This document shows, piece by piece, positions 35,192 to 43,692 of a DNA stretch of 64,000 nucleotides. The stretch is from Erythrobacter longus (GTDB lineage: Bacteria > Pseudomonadota > Alphaproteobacteria > Sphingomonadales > Sphingomonadaceae), in NCBI RefSeq assembly GCF_000715015.1, contig NZ_JMIW01000003.1:248001-312000 (forward strand), given 5' to 3'. Within the stretch, counting starts at the first letter, position 1. Every line of letters begins with the position of its first letter. The notes under the pieces are model-generated. The model was not told where the DNA came from. It worked only from the letters and a program-made list of their open reading frames with translations, and searched no databases. The translations under genes and the position numbers were made by a program.

Positions 35192-35407
35192 ATGTACACT
35201 TGCATTTGCAACGCTATTCGCGAAACAGACTTACGTGCAGCTGCGCTGAAGTCAGATGGCTGTGCCGAAACGGTCTATGCGAGCCTCGGAAAAAAACCGA
35301 ATTGCGGGCAGTGCCTTGAGAAAGCTCAGAAAACTATCGAGGAAGAGCGCGCTTTGATCGCAAGCCTCGATCCGCGCCGGAAGTTTTGCAAAGAAGTCGC
35401 ATTATAA
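35192..35407 (+). CDS. bfd: Bacterioferritin-associated ferredoxin
   Basis: The 71-residue [2Fe-2S] protein has ligand cysteines at C4, C6, C38 and C41 (MYTCICN ... NCGQC). It reduces bacterioferritin cores so that stored iron can be released. The adjacent bfr gene downstream makes the functional pair. The ATG at 35192 starts exactly at the conserved MYTCICN; the open frame upstream has no homology. Confidence 0.93.
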   Translation: MYTCICNAIRETDLRAAALKSDGCAETVYASLGKKPNCGQCLEKAQKTIEEERALIASLDPRRKFCKEVAL

Positions 35408-35422
35408 GCCGCTAACGCGCAA

Positions 35423-35439
35423 TTGCGAATAGGTCGCAA
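35423..35439. promoter_or_regulatory. Candidate iron-responsive (Fur-type) box upstream of bfr
   Basis: TTGCGA-ATAGG-TCGCAA is a perfect 6-bp inverted repeat with a 5-bp spacer, between bfd and bfr. It matches the site before bfd. Confidence 0.5.
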
Positions 35440-35579
35440 GCACCTGATTTATAACGAAAAATGTTACGCTAGCCCTTGCGCATACAGGGGTGCAGCCTCT
35501 ATATAAGTGTTCAACAAGGGCCGGCATTGATCTGGCTCAAAGGTATTTAACCCCGCACACCAATAGAGGACTTCCACCC

Positions 35580-36068
35580 ATGAAGGGCGATCCCAAAGTA
35601 ATCGAATTTTTGAACAAGGCGCTCACCAACGAGCTGACCGCGATCAACCAATACTGGCTCCACTACCGTGTGCTCGATGATTGGGGCGTGACGAAGCTCG
35701 CCGAATATGAGCGCAAAGAATCCATCGAGGAGATGGAGCATGCCGACAAGCTGGCGGCGCGTGTTCTGTTCCTGAATGGCCTCCCCAACTTTCAGGCGAT
35801 CCACAACCTTCGCGTGGGCGAGAACGTACTTGAGATCCTCAAGGCCGATATGGCCCTGGAAGAAGACGCGATCCCACTGCTGCGCGATGCGGTCGAATAT
35901 TGCGAAAGCGTGCGCGACTATGTCAGCCGCGATCTGTTCGCTTACATCCTCGACAACGAGGAAGAGCACGTTGATTTTCTTGAGACACAGTTCGATATGA
36001 TCGAGCGGATGGGCCTTGAAAACTACGTTCAGTTGAACAGCCGGGCTGCCGGTGACAAAAGCGAATAA
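35580..36068 (+). CDS. bfr: Bacterioferritin
   Basis: This is a haem-containing iron-storage protein of 162 residues. The ferroxidase ligands E18, E51 and H54 (TNELTAINQYW; IEEMEHADKL) and the haem ligand M52 are present. Twenty-four subunits normally form the shell. AGAGGA precedes the ATG at 35580. It follows bfd with its own upstream site and ends at a strong terminator. Confidence 0.96.
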   Translation: MKGDPKVIEFLNKALTNELTAINQYWLHYRVLDDWGVTKLAEYERKESIEEMEHADKLAARVLFLNGLPNFQAIHNLRVGENVLEILKADMALEEDAIPLLRDAVEYCESVRDYVSRDLFAYILDNEEEHVDFLETQFDMIERMGLENYVQLNSRAAGDKSE

Positions 36069-36090
36069 GCCGTTTTGACAATGTGAATCG

Positions 36091-36124
36091 AAAAAGGGCG
36101 GAGCAGTGGTGCTCCGCCCTTTTT
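36091..36124 (+). terminator. Rho-independent terminator after bfr
   Basis: GGGCGGAGCA and TGCTCCGCCC pair perfectly around a four-base loop, flanked by AAAAA and TTTTT. It can serve both bfr and the convergent DUF2721/der operon. Confidence 0.92.
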
Positions 36125-36135
36125 CTTATGCCCAA

Positions 36136-36612
36136 TTAGGGGCGCTGATCGTTCTTAGGCCCGTCAGCGGCAAGAAGCGTCTCGCGCAGGAAATAGACAA
36201 GGGCTGTTATCAAAAGAACGACAGTTGTGACCCACAAAATCGCCACAAGGGTCCCGATCTTAGGGTCGATATAAGCTGACACGAACAGGATCGCGATGAC
36301 CACGCTTATTACAACAGCAGCGGCGGTCGAAAACTTGATCGCCACGCGCACAAGACTGCGGCGTTTGCGGAGCCATTCGATCTCGCTTGCATGCGCCACA
36401 TCGCACGACACGTTGTCGCTTTCGGCCAAGCGCTCAATCCGACCCGCGACCCAAATGATCCGCGCCATCATCACATTCATAATGCTGCCAATGCCAACCA
36501 ACAGGAAGGCTGGTGCAAGGCTGAGTTCAACCGCCCGCAGCACACGCGGTGTGTCAGCCGTCCGCTCAAGGAATTCGCTGGCAACGCCCGCCGATAAAAA
36601 CTCAAAAATCAT
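36136..36612 (-). CDS. DUF2721 membrane protein
   Basis: The 158-residue protein has three transmembrane helices (LAPAFLLVGIGSIMNVMMAR, then KFSTAAAVVISVVIAILFV, then the final TLVAILWVTTVVLLITALVY). The conserved RIxRLxE linker marks DUF2721. Function unknown. Its start overlaps the stop of der by four bases, so it is translated with der. Confidence 0.85.
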   Translation of the reverse strand: MIFEFLSAGVASEFLERTADTPRVLRAVELSLAPAFLLVGIGSIMNVMMARIIWVAGRIERLAESDNVSCDVAHASEIEWLRKRRSLVRVAIKFSTAAAVVISVVIAILFVSAYIDPKIGTLVAILWVTTVVLLITALVYFLRETLLAADGPKNDQRP

Positions 36613-38060
36613 GATTTCTTTGTGCCGCTTGAATAGTTCCCCCCGCCGCCGCGATTGGCGTTATAGGGGTTTTTGGCGCTCTTCAATGTGACACGCACGG
36701 GCACTGCGTCAAACCCAAGTTTGGAACGGATGCCGTTGATCAAATAGCGCTCATAACTCTTGGGTAAATCATCCAGCCGTGATCCGAAGATAACGAAGCG
36801 AGGGGGCCGGGTGCCTGCCTGTGTAATATAACGCAGCTTGATCCGGCGGCCTCCCGGCGCTGGCGGCGGGTTTGCGGCCAATGCATCGTCAAACCAGCGG
36901 TTAAGAGCGGCGGTTGGTACGCGCTTTGACCAGCTATCGCGCAAGGTGAAGGCTGCGCCCAGCATAGTGTCCAAACCTTTGCCGGTTTTGGCGCTGACAG
37001 AGAACACGGGGAGGCCCCGGACCTGCGCCAAACCATCGTACAATGCCGCCTTGATCCCGTTGAAAAGCGAGGACGCGTCTTCTGCAATGTCCCATTTGTT
37101 GATCGCGACCATTAAAGCGCGACCCTCTTCAAGAGCAAGGGCAGCGATTTTGAGGTCTTGGTGTTCCAGACCTTGAGTTGCATCCAATAGCAGGACGACG
37201 ACTTCGGCAAAATCAACCGCGCGCCGTGCATCGGCAACCGAGAGCTTCTCCAGCTTCTCGGTCACATTGCGTTTCTTGCGCATCCCGGCGGTGTCGATCA
37301 GGCGGATTTCGCGGGTCGTGCCCGAACGTTTGTCCTCCCACTCCCAATCAATCGCAATCGAATCGCGGGTGATCCCTGCCTCTGGCCCGGTGAGCAGGCG
37401 GTCTTCGCCAAGCAAGCGGTTGATGAGCGTTGATTTGCCCGCATTTGGCCTGCCAACAATCGCAAGCTTTAGCGGGCCAAGCGGTGCCTCTTCGCCTTCT
37501 TCGAGAGGCGCGTTGGCTGCAGCTTCTGCTGCGTCGGCCTGCTCTCCGATGATCGGCCAGAGCCCGCCAAACAGGTCGGCAATGCCTTCGCCATGCTCCG
37601 CGGATACAGCGACCGGTTCACCAAAGCCGAGCGAGTAGGCTTCAAGAACGCCGCTTTCGCCCGATTTGCCTTCCGCCTTATTGGCGACCAGCACAATCGG
37701 CACGTCATGCTCGCGCAGGTAACGGGCAATCTCATTGTCGAGCGGGGTCAGCCCAGCGCGTGCATCGACCACGAACATGGCCGCATCTGCGCCCTCAAGG
37801 CTGGCTTCGGTTTGTTTGCGCATCCGGCCGGGCAAAGTGAGTTCGTCCTCATCCTCCCACCCGGCGGTGTCGACTACGGTGAATTGGAGGCCAGCAATTT
37901 CTGCATCGCCCAAACGCCGGTCGCGCGTGACGCCGGGTTGATCATCGACCAGCGCAAGCTTCTTGCCCACGAGCCGGTTGAACAGCGTGCTCTTGCCCAC
38001 ATTTGGGCGTCCGATGATGATGACAGTTGGTTTTGCCGGATTGTTTTTTGGCGAATTCAT
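36609..38060 (-). CDS. der: Ribosome-assembly GTPase Der (EngA)
   Basis: This double-domain GTPase acts in 50S subunit assembly. The first G1 motif GRPNVGKSTLFNRL is at about 17-30 and the second GRPNAGKSTLINRL at about 207-220. The NKxD (NKAE in the first, NKWD in the second) motifs are present. A C-terminal KH-like domain ends in a Gly/Asn-rich tail. The 483 residues are typical. Cotranscribed with the DUF2721 gene. Confidence 0.96.
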   Translation of the reverse strand: MNSPKNNPAKPTVIIIGRPNVGKSTLFNRLVGKKLALVDDQPGVTRDRRLGDAEIAGLQFTVVDTAGWEDEDELTLPGRMRKQTEASLEGADAAMFVVDARAGLTPLDNEIARYLREHDVPIVLVANKAEGKSGESGVLEAYSLGFGEPVAVSAEHGEGIADLFGGLWPIIGEQADAAEAAANAPLEEGEEAPLGPLKLAIVGRPNAGKSTLINRLLGEDRLLTGPEAGITRDSIAIDWEWEDKRSGTTREIRLIDTAGMRKKRNVTEKLEKLSVADARRAVDFAEVVVLLLDATQGLEHQDLKIAALALEEGRALMVAINKWDIAEDASSLFNGIKAALYDGLAQVRGLPVFSVSAKTGKGLDTMLGAAFTLRDSWSKRVPTAALNRWFDDALAANPPPAPGGRRIKLRYITQAGTRPPRFVIFGSRLDDLPKSYERYLINGIRSKLGFDAVPVRVTLKSAKNPYNANRGGGGNYSSGTKKS

Positions 38061-38219
38061 GAGTGTGTGCCTGCTTATTTAGGCGCCAAGTGGGCGCTTA
38101 GCCGCAAATACGCAAGGCTAAGGGGATGTGAGAGTTTGTAAAAGGCCAAACGGTGTAAACCCGCAATTAACCCTCCTGCAAAGGCTCATATCAAGATTAC
38201 CGCGCCATTAGGGGTAATT

Positions 38220-38846
38220 ATGAAATGCCACCTCAAATCTCTTTTTGCAGCCAGACTTGCCCTTGCAAGCGCCTCGCTCGCCATGGTTCCTGCGCCTGCA
38301 GTCGCGCAAACCTCGGACTATTTGCAATGCGTTCCTTATGCGCGCGAAATGTCTGGAATTCAGATTTATGGCGATGCCCGCACCTGGTGGGATCAGGCAA
38401 ATGGCGAGTATGCGCGCGGGCAACGTCCGCAAAAAGGCGCGGTGATGGTGTTCAAACCCCATCGCAATATGCACCTTGGCCACGTTGCCTATGTCAGCGA
38501 AGTCGTCGATTCGCGAACCGTGCGCCTGACCCATGCCAACTGGTCAGAGATCAACGGACAGCGCGGTCAGGTGGAGCGCGATGTGCCAGCAATTGATGTG
38601 TCGCCCAATAACGATTGGAGCGAGGTGCGCGTTTGGTACCATTCGATCGGAGCGCCGGGCGGCACGCATTGGCCACTGCATGGCTTCATCTACGCCGACG
38701 GCCAGATTTCTTCGGGCAGCCGGCCACAGATGCAGCGTGCCACCCCCCGTGAGCGTGGCCCTATCCGCGCGAAAAGCTCAAGCGAGTTTGAAAACGCGTT
38801 TGCGAAACTCGAGTTCGAAGACGCTTTTGCCAAATTCAGCCGCTAG
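38220..38846 (+). CDS. Exported CHAP-domain protein
   Basis: The 208-residue protein has a signal peptide (cleavage near AVAQT, residue 30). The CHAP amidase/peptidase domain contains the catalytic cysteine C37 (LQCVPYAREMSG) and histidine H88 (HLGHVAYV). The family cleaves peptidoglycan cross-links or glycine bonds. The C-terminal tail carries a small tandem repeat, EFENAFAKL and EFEDAFAKF. AGGGG precedes the ATG. It is divergent from der. Confidence 0.86.
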   Translation: MKCHLKSLFAARLALASASLAMVPAPAVAQTSDYLQCVPYAREMSGIQIYGDARTWWDQANGEYARGQRPQKGAVMVFKPHRNMHLGHVAYVSEVVDSRTVRLTHANWSEINGQRGQVERDVPAIDVSPNNDWSEVRVWYHSIGAPGGTHWPLHGFIYADGQISSGSRPQMQRATPRERGPIRAKSSSEFENAFAKLEFEDAFAKFSR

Positions 38847-38857
38847 CAGCGGCCAAA

Positions 38858-39145
38858 TCAGCCCTTTTTGGCGACGGGTGGGTTTTCGCCCAGATCTTCA
38901 AACCAGGCTTCAACAGGTCCGTTGAGTTTAATCGTCAGCGGTTGGCCCTTGCGGTCGACCGTCTTTCCAGCCTGCACCCGGACCCAGCCTCCGGAAATCG
39001 AATACTCTTCGATATCCGTGCGCACGCGGTCTTTGAACTTGATCCCTACACCGCGCTGAAGCACCTCGGCATCGAACGCAGCACTGCGTGGATTGACCGA
39101 AAGGTGGTCGGGCGGAACGTCATTTGAATTTGTTTTGTCGCTCAT
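38858..39145 (-). CDS. DUF3297 protein
   Basis: The 95-residue protein has the conserved DHLSVNPRSAAFD and RGVGIKFKDRVRTDIEEYSI blocks of DUF3297, a glutathione-peroxidase-linked name in some annotations but of unknown function. Length is normal. It lies between a CHAP gene and tRNA-Leu. Confidence 0.85.
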   Translation of the reverse strand: MSDKTNSNDVPPDHLSVNPRSAAFDAEVLQRGVGIKFKDRVRTDIEEYSISGGWVRVQAGKTVDRKGQPLTIKLNGPVEAWFEDLGENPPVAKKG

Positions 39146-39281
39146 GCTTTTCGCCCTTAGTCACGTGTGAGACATGAAACAAGCATCCTTACGCTTGCCC
39201 TTTTGGCAAGAGCGATATAGAGGCCCCCTCTGACGCGCGCGGGGAACCTATCTGGTTTGCCGCGCGGCTTCGTCTGGGCAT

Positions 39282-39366
39282 GCGGGCGTGGCGAAATTGG
39301 TAGACGCGCCAGATTTAGGTTCTGGTATCGCAAGATGTGGGGGTTCGAGTCCCTTCGCCCGCACCA
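39282..39366 (+). tRNA. tRNA-Leu (TAG)
   Basis: The 85-nt gene begins GCGGGCGTGGCGAAATTGG and ends CGCCCGCACCA with encoded CCA. The anticodon loop TTTAGGT gives TAG (leucine, CUA). A long variable arm (TATCGCAAGATG) marks it as a class II tRNA. Confidence 0.96.
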
Positions 39367-39437
39367 CCTTCGCCGTTCTGCAGACGCCCTTTCGAACCAC
39401 GAAATTCTTGCTCGCAAAGGCTAAAAGTAACAATCTC

Positions 39438-41045
39438 ATGGCTATCAAGCAGACCACAAACGAAGGCCTCAAACGCGCCTATCTGATCACCATCACTGCC
39501 GCAGAAATTGCGTCCAAGATCGAAGCTGAGATCAAAAAGATCGCGCCGCAGGTCAAAATGCCGGGTTTCCGTCCGGGCAAGGTTCCTGCGAACCTCGTCA
39601 AGAAGATGCACGGTGAACAGATCCACGGCCAGACGGTGAACGATATGATTCGCGATTCGGTCGATGGCCTGATCCGCGATGAAGACCTGCGCCCTGCAAT
39701 GCAGCCATCGGTTTCGCTTGGCGAAAGCTATGAAGAAGGCAAGGACGCGGAAATCACTGTTGAGCTCGAAGTGCTCCCAGTGGTCGAAGCGCCTAGCGCC
39801 GATGGCCTGAAGCTTGAAAAGCTCACGGTCCCGGTCACCGATGAGCAACTCGAAGAAGCCATTGCGAACATCGCAGGCTCCAACAAGAGCTATAAGGATG
39901 CAGCCAAATCCAAGAAGGCAGCCGAAGGCAACCAGCTGATCATCGATTTCGTTGGTAAGCTCGACGGGGAAGAGTTCGAAGGCGGCAAAGCCGAAGACGC
40001 AGCGCTCGTTATCGGTTCAGGCGCATTCATTCCCGGCTTTGAAGAGCAGCTTGTGGGCGTAAAGACCGGTGATGAGAAGACCATCACCGTCACTTTCCCT
40101 GAAGAGTATCAGGCGGAAAACCTCGCTGGCAAAGAAGCGACTTTCGACATTACTGTTAAGGCCGTGAAGGTTGAAACCGAGACCAAGATCGACGACGAGT
40201 TTGCCAAGAACCTTGGCCTCGACAGCCTTGAGAAGCTGCAGGAGATCATGAAAGGTCAGCTTGAACAGCAGACCGCTGGCCTCACCCGCACACAGATGAA
40301 GCGTCAGTTGCTCGATCAACTGGCTGCTGGTCACGATTTCGAGGTGCCTTCGCAAATGGTCGAAGCTGAATTTGAGCAAATCTGGGCTCAACTGCAGCAG
40401 GAAGCCGCTAAGGAAGAAGACCCAGAAGCAGCGATCAAAGAGATTGAAGCTGAGAAGGACGACTATAAGACCATCGCTGAACGCCGCGTGCGTTTGGGCC
40501 TTTTGCTTTCCGAAATCGGTCAGGCAAACGGCGTCGAAGTCACCCAGCAAGAGATGCAAATGCTGGTCCAGCAAGCAGCGCAACAATATCGCGAAGAAGA
40601 TCGCGAGCGCTTCATGCAGTACATTCAGCAAGAGCCAATGGCAGCAGCTCAACTGCGCGCACCGCTTTATGAAGACAAGGTTGTCGACTTCCTGTTCGAC
40701 AAAGCCGAAGTCACGGAACGTGAAGTGACCTTGGAAGAACTCCAAGCGGCTATTGAAGCGGACGAAGAGGCCGAGGCTGAAAAGGCCAAGGCTGCTCCGA
40801 AGAAGAAAGCCGCAGCGAAAAAGCCTGCTGCGAAAAAGGCACCTGCGAAAAAGGCTCCGGCCAAGAAAGCAGCGGCTAAGGACGCGGACGAAAAGCCAGC
40901 AGCCAAGAAAGCGCCTGCCAAGAAGTCTCCAGCAAAGGAGCCTGCTGCTAAAACGGCTGAAAAGAAGCCAGCGGCGAAAAAAGCTCCTGCCAAAAAGGCA
41001 CCAGCGAAAAAGGCTCCGGCTAAGAAGCCAGCTGCCAAGAAGTAA
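39438..41045 (+). CDS. tig: Trigger factor with a lysine/alanine-rich C-terminal tail
   Basis: This is a ribosome-bound chaperone and peptidyl-prolyl isomerase. The ribosome-binding signature PGFRPGKVPANLV is intact near residue 40. The FKBP-like domain (DFVGKLDGEEFEGGKAED) and the helical chaperone domain follow. Residues from about 440 to 535 form an unusual tail built of KKAPAK / KKPAAK units, like histone H1 or bacterial H1-like proteins, and absent from E. coli trigger factor. The ATG at 39438 fits the family start; the frame upstream enters tRNA-Leu. It lies upstream of clpP-clpX, as in many bacteria. Confidence 0.95.
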   Translation: MAIKQTTNEGLKRAYLITITAAEIASKIEAEIKKIAPQVKMPGFRPGKVPANLVKKMHGEQIHGQTVNDMIRDSVDGLIRDEDLRPAMQPSVSLGESYEEGKDAEITVELEVLPVVEAPSADGLKLEKLTVPVTDEQLEEAIANIAGSNKSYKDAAKSKKAAEGNQLIIDFVGKLDGEEFEGGKAEDAALVIGSGAFIPGFEEQLVGVKTGDEKTITVTFPEEYQAENLAGKEATFDITVKAVKVETETKIDDEFAKNLGLDSLEKLQEIMKGQLEQQTAGLTRTQMKRQLLDQLAAGHDFEVPSQMVEAEFEQIWAQLQQEAAKEEDPEAAIKEIEAEKDDYKTIAERRVRLGLLLSEIGQANGVEVTQQEMQMLVQQAAQQYREEDRERFMQYIQQEPMAAAQLRAPLYEDKVVDFLFDKAEVTEREVTLEELQAAIEADEEAEAEKAKAAPKKKAAAKKPAAKKAPAKKAPAKKAAAKDADEKPAAKKAPAKKSPAKEPAAKTAEKKPAAKKAPAKKAPAKKAPAKKPAAKK

Positions 41046-41074
41046 TCATTCGGGACCAGTGCCCAGAAATTCAA

Positions 41075-41105
41075 AGCCCCGCTTGGATTCAGGCGGGGCT
41101 TTTTC
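41075..41105 (+). terminator. Rho-independent terminator after tig
   Basis: AGCCCCGC and GCGGGGCT pair around a ten-base loop and are followed by TTTTT. It ends the tig transcript before the convergent amidase gene. Confidence 0.9.
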
Positions 41106-41108
41106 GTT

Positions 41109-42638
41109 TTAGCCTTCGGGTGACCAGCGCTTAAAGCTTGGTGTCGGCAACTCAGCGGTGCGAGCCCGTTCGTAAGCCGCGCCTACTTTTAAAACGTCAT
41201 GGTCCGCCCATTTCGCGCCGAAAAAGCTGATGCCAACGGGTAGGCGCTCCACCGCGCCCATTGGTACGGTGAGATGCGGATAGCCCGCAATCGCTGCCGG
41301 TGAACCAAACCCGATGGAGCCGTTGAACTGGTCGCCAAGCACAAGGTCGCTCATCCACGCAGGTCCGCGCGTCGGAGCAACAAGGAAGGCGACGTCATGC
41401 TCTTCCATGAGGGCATCGAGCGTTTCTTCGCCCGCGATCCGCACCGCTGTCTCGCGCGCTTTTTCGTAAGCTTCGCGGTCGGTGGTGCTTTCGGCTAGTT
41501 CAAACAAGCTTTGATCAAACCACCGCATTTCGGTCGTGGCATTTTCCTTGTTGAACGCAATCAAATCGGCAAGCGAGCGCGGCGCGACGTCGCTATCGGT
41601 TTCGCCTCGGCCTCCTGCAATCGCTGGAATGCCTTCCAGATATTTGCCCATTTCTTCGCGCAGCTCGTACATCAGCACAGTAAAGCTGTTGCCGTACATC
41701 TCGTCGTTCACTTCGTGCTCGATATCGACAATGACCGCGCCAGCCGCCTCAAGGTCAGCAAGTGCGGTTTCGAAAACTTCGGCAACCTGCGCATTGTCCC
41801 CGATCTGCCCTCGCATAACGCCAATGCGCACGCCTTGGAGCGAATAGTCAGAAAGCCCTGCGGTGTAATCGTTCACCCGAATTGCATCCAATGTGGCGCT
41901 ATCGGCGGGGTCTTCGCCAGCGATGGCTGTAAGCAGCAAAGCGGTGTCATAGACTGTCTTTGTCATTGGCCCCGCGGTATCCTGCGTGCTTGAGATCGGC
42001 ACGACATGGGTACGGCTGACAATGCCGACGCTGGGCTTAAAACCTACAACGCCGTTGATCGCGGCAGGGCAGGTGATCGAGCCATTGGTCTCTGTCCCGA
42101 TCGCGCCCCATGCAAAGCCAGCGGCGACCGCTGATCCGCTGCCCGAGGATGAGCCGCAAGAATTGCGGTCAATTGCATGAGGGTTGCGGGTAAGGCCGCC
42201 AATCGCGCTCCACCCGCTGGTAGAGTTGTTACTGCGGATGTTTGCCCATTCCGACAGATTCGCTTTACCCAGAACCACGCCGCCGTTTCTACGCATATTG
42301 GCGACCAAGGGCGCATCGCGGCGGGTAAAATTGTTTTTGAGGGCAAGGCTTCCCGCAGTGGTCGCAAATTCCTCTGTTTCGATATTGTCCTTCACCAACA
42401 CTGTACGCCCTCGCAAAATGCCGATGTCGGACATTTCGCGCGCCTTGAAACCGGCAGTGTGGGAATAGGTAATGACCGCATTCAGGCCGTCTTCTCCATC
42501 ATTGTACCGTTTGATGCGCTCAACCTGCTCACCGGCCGCATCGACCGCTTCGTAATCCTCAGGGGTTTCCTCAGCGCTGAGCGTCACAGGTCCAAGCGCA
42601 AGCGAAAACGCAAATAGCGAAACAAGTGATTTTTTCAT
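41109..42638 (-). CDS. Exported amidase (amidase-signature family)
   Basis: The 509-residue protein has an N-terminal signal (KKSLVSLFAFSLALGPVTLSA). The amidase-signature Ser-Ser-Lys triad is supported by VLVKDNIET (lysine) and CGSSSGSGSAVAAG (serines). The likely location is periplasmic; substrate unknown. The ATG at 42638 is chosen because it gives a clean signal peptide, while the frame is open further upstream into the clpP promoter. Its position between tig and clpP breaks the usual tig-clpP-clpX order. Confidence 0.88.
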   Translation of the reverse strand: MKKSLVSLFAFSLALGPVTLSAEETPEDYEAVDAAGEQVERIKRYNDGEDGLNAVITYSHTAGFKAREMSDIGILRGRTVLVKDNIETEEFATTAGSLALKNNFTRRDAPLVANMRRNGGVVLGKANLSEWANIRSNNSTSGWSAIGGLTRNPHAIDRNSCGSSSGSGSAVAAGFAWGAIGTETNGSITCPAAINGVVGFKPSVGIVSRTHVVPISSTQDTAGPMTKTVYDTALLLTAIAGEDPADSATLDAIRVNDYTAGLSDYSLQGVRIGVMRGQIGDNAQVAEVFETALADLEAAGAVIVDIEHEVNDEMYGNSFTVLMYELREEMGKYLEGIPAIAGGRGETDSDVAPRSLADLIAFNKENATTEMRWFDQSLFELAESTTDREAYEKARETAVRIAGEETLDALMEEHDVAFLVAPTRGPAWMSDLVLGDQFNGSIGFGSPAAIAGYPHLTVPMGAVERLPVGISFFGAKWADHDVLKVGAAYERARTAELPTPSFKRWSPEG

Positions 42639-42690
42639 GGGAGAGAACCTCGCACTTTTCGCCCTTTTGCCCAAGAGCAAAGTTAACGCC

Positions 42691-42719
42691 CTTGAACATT
42701 GCGAACATCCGCCCGACAT
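42691..42719 (+). promoter_or_regulatory. Possible sigma-32 promoter of clpP
   Basis: CTTGAAC at 42691-42697 and CCCGACAT at 42712-42719 resemble the heat-shock -35 and -10 boxes (CTTGAAA, CCCCAT) with 14 bases between, 50 bp before clpP. A gene for RpoH is present in this window (54648-55547). Confidence 0.35.
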
Positions 42720-42768
42720 AGGACGCCGCCCCTTGGGGTATTGGTATTCTGAATGAGGAAATAACTCG

Positions 42769-43485
42769 ATGATCGATCTGTTCGGCAATTCTGGCGAAAC
42801 CTATGGCGCTCAAGGGCAGTTTGGGCACGACCCCGTAACCGGCGCTCTGGTTCCAACCGTGGTCGAGCAATCGAGCCGGGGTGAGCGCGCTTTTGACATC
42901 TTCTCTCGCCTTTTGCGCGAACGGATTGTGTTCGTGACGGGTCAGGTTGAGGACAATATGGCCTCTCTGATTGTGGCTCAGCTATTGTTCCTTGAGAGCG
43001 AAAACCCGTCCAAGCCGATTTCAATGTATATCAACTCGCCCGGCGGTGTTGTGACCGCTGGCATGGCGATCCATGACACGATGCAGTACATCAAACCGCG
43101 CGTTTCAACCGTGTGTATTGGTCAGGCCGCTTCCATGGGCTCGTTCCTGCTCGCAGCCGGTGAGCCGGGCATGCGCGTCGCGCTTCCAAACGCGCGGATC
43201 ATGGTGCACCAGCCATCAGGCGGCGCGCGCGGTATGGCATCGGACATCGAAATCCAGGCCCGCGAAATCCTGCGCATTCGCACCCGTTTGAACGACCTTT
43301 ATGTGAAATACACCGGCCAAAGCCTCGACGATATCGAAACGGCGATGGACCGTGACACTTTCCTTGAAGCAGAAGAAGCCAGGAAGTTTGGCCTCGTCGA
43401 CAAGGTCTTTGAAACCCGCCCAGAGGCAGGTGATGAAGCGAGCGAAGGCTCAGATGAAAAGGGATCAGGCGGCGCGCCTGAATAA
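42769..43485 (+). CDS. clpP: ATP-dependent Clp protease proteolytic subunit
   Basis: The 238-residue serine protease has catalytic S122 (QAASMGSF) and H147 (MVHQPSGG), followed by the [10 protein letters not shown] region. It forms the degradation chamber for ClpX-bound substrates, and in alphaproteobacteria it also drives CtrA turnover. The N-terminus and the C-terminal acidic Gly-rich tail are somewhat longer than in E. coli. clpX follows after 208 bp. Confidence 0.96.
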   Translation: MIDLFGNSGETYGAQGQFGHDPVTGALVPTVVEQSSRGERAFDIFSRLLRERIVFVTGQVEDNMASLIVAQLLFLESENPSKPISMYINSPGGVVTAGMAIHDTMQYIKPRVSTVCIGQAASMGSFLLAAGEPGMRVALPNARIMVHQPSGGARGMASDIEIQAREILRIRTRLNDLYVKYTGQSLDDIETAMDRDTFLEAEEARKFGLVDKVFETRPEAGDEASEGSDEKGSGGAPE

Positions 43486-43692
43486 GAAGTAAGGTGAACG
43501 CGTCCCTTCGCCCCATTGCGGGACGAGGGGGCTCGTCGCTTAAGGCCATGTCCACTATTTGCCCGGTATTATCGGCATAGCGGACCAAAAATGCACGTCC
43601 ATGAGTTGATTCATATGGGCAGCTAGATACACTCTGCGAATCCGCTGGCGTCTTTTCAGAGATGATTGCCCCGGATTCGAGGAACTTTAGGA

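Noticed and set aside
40017-40745. Open frame antisense to tig
   Set aside because: Leu/Phe-rich reverse image of Glu/Lys-rich coding sequence.
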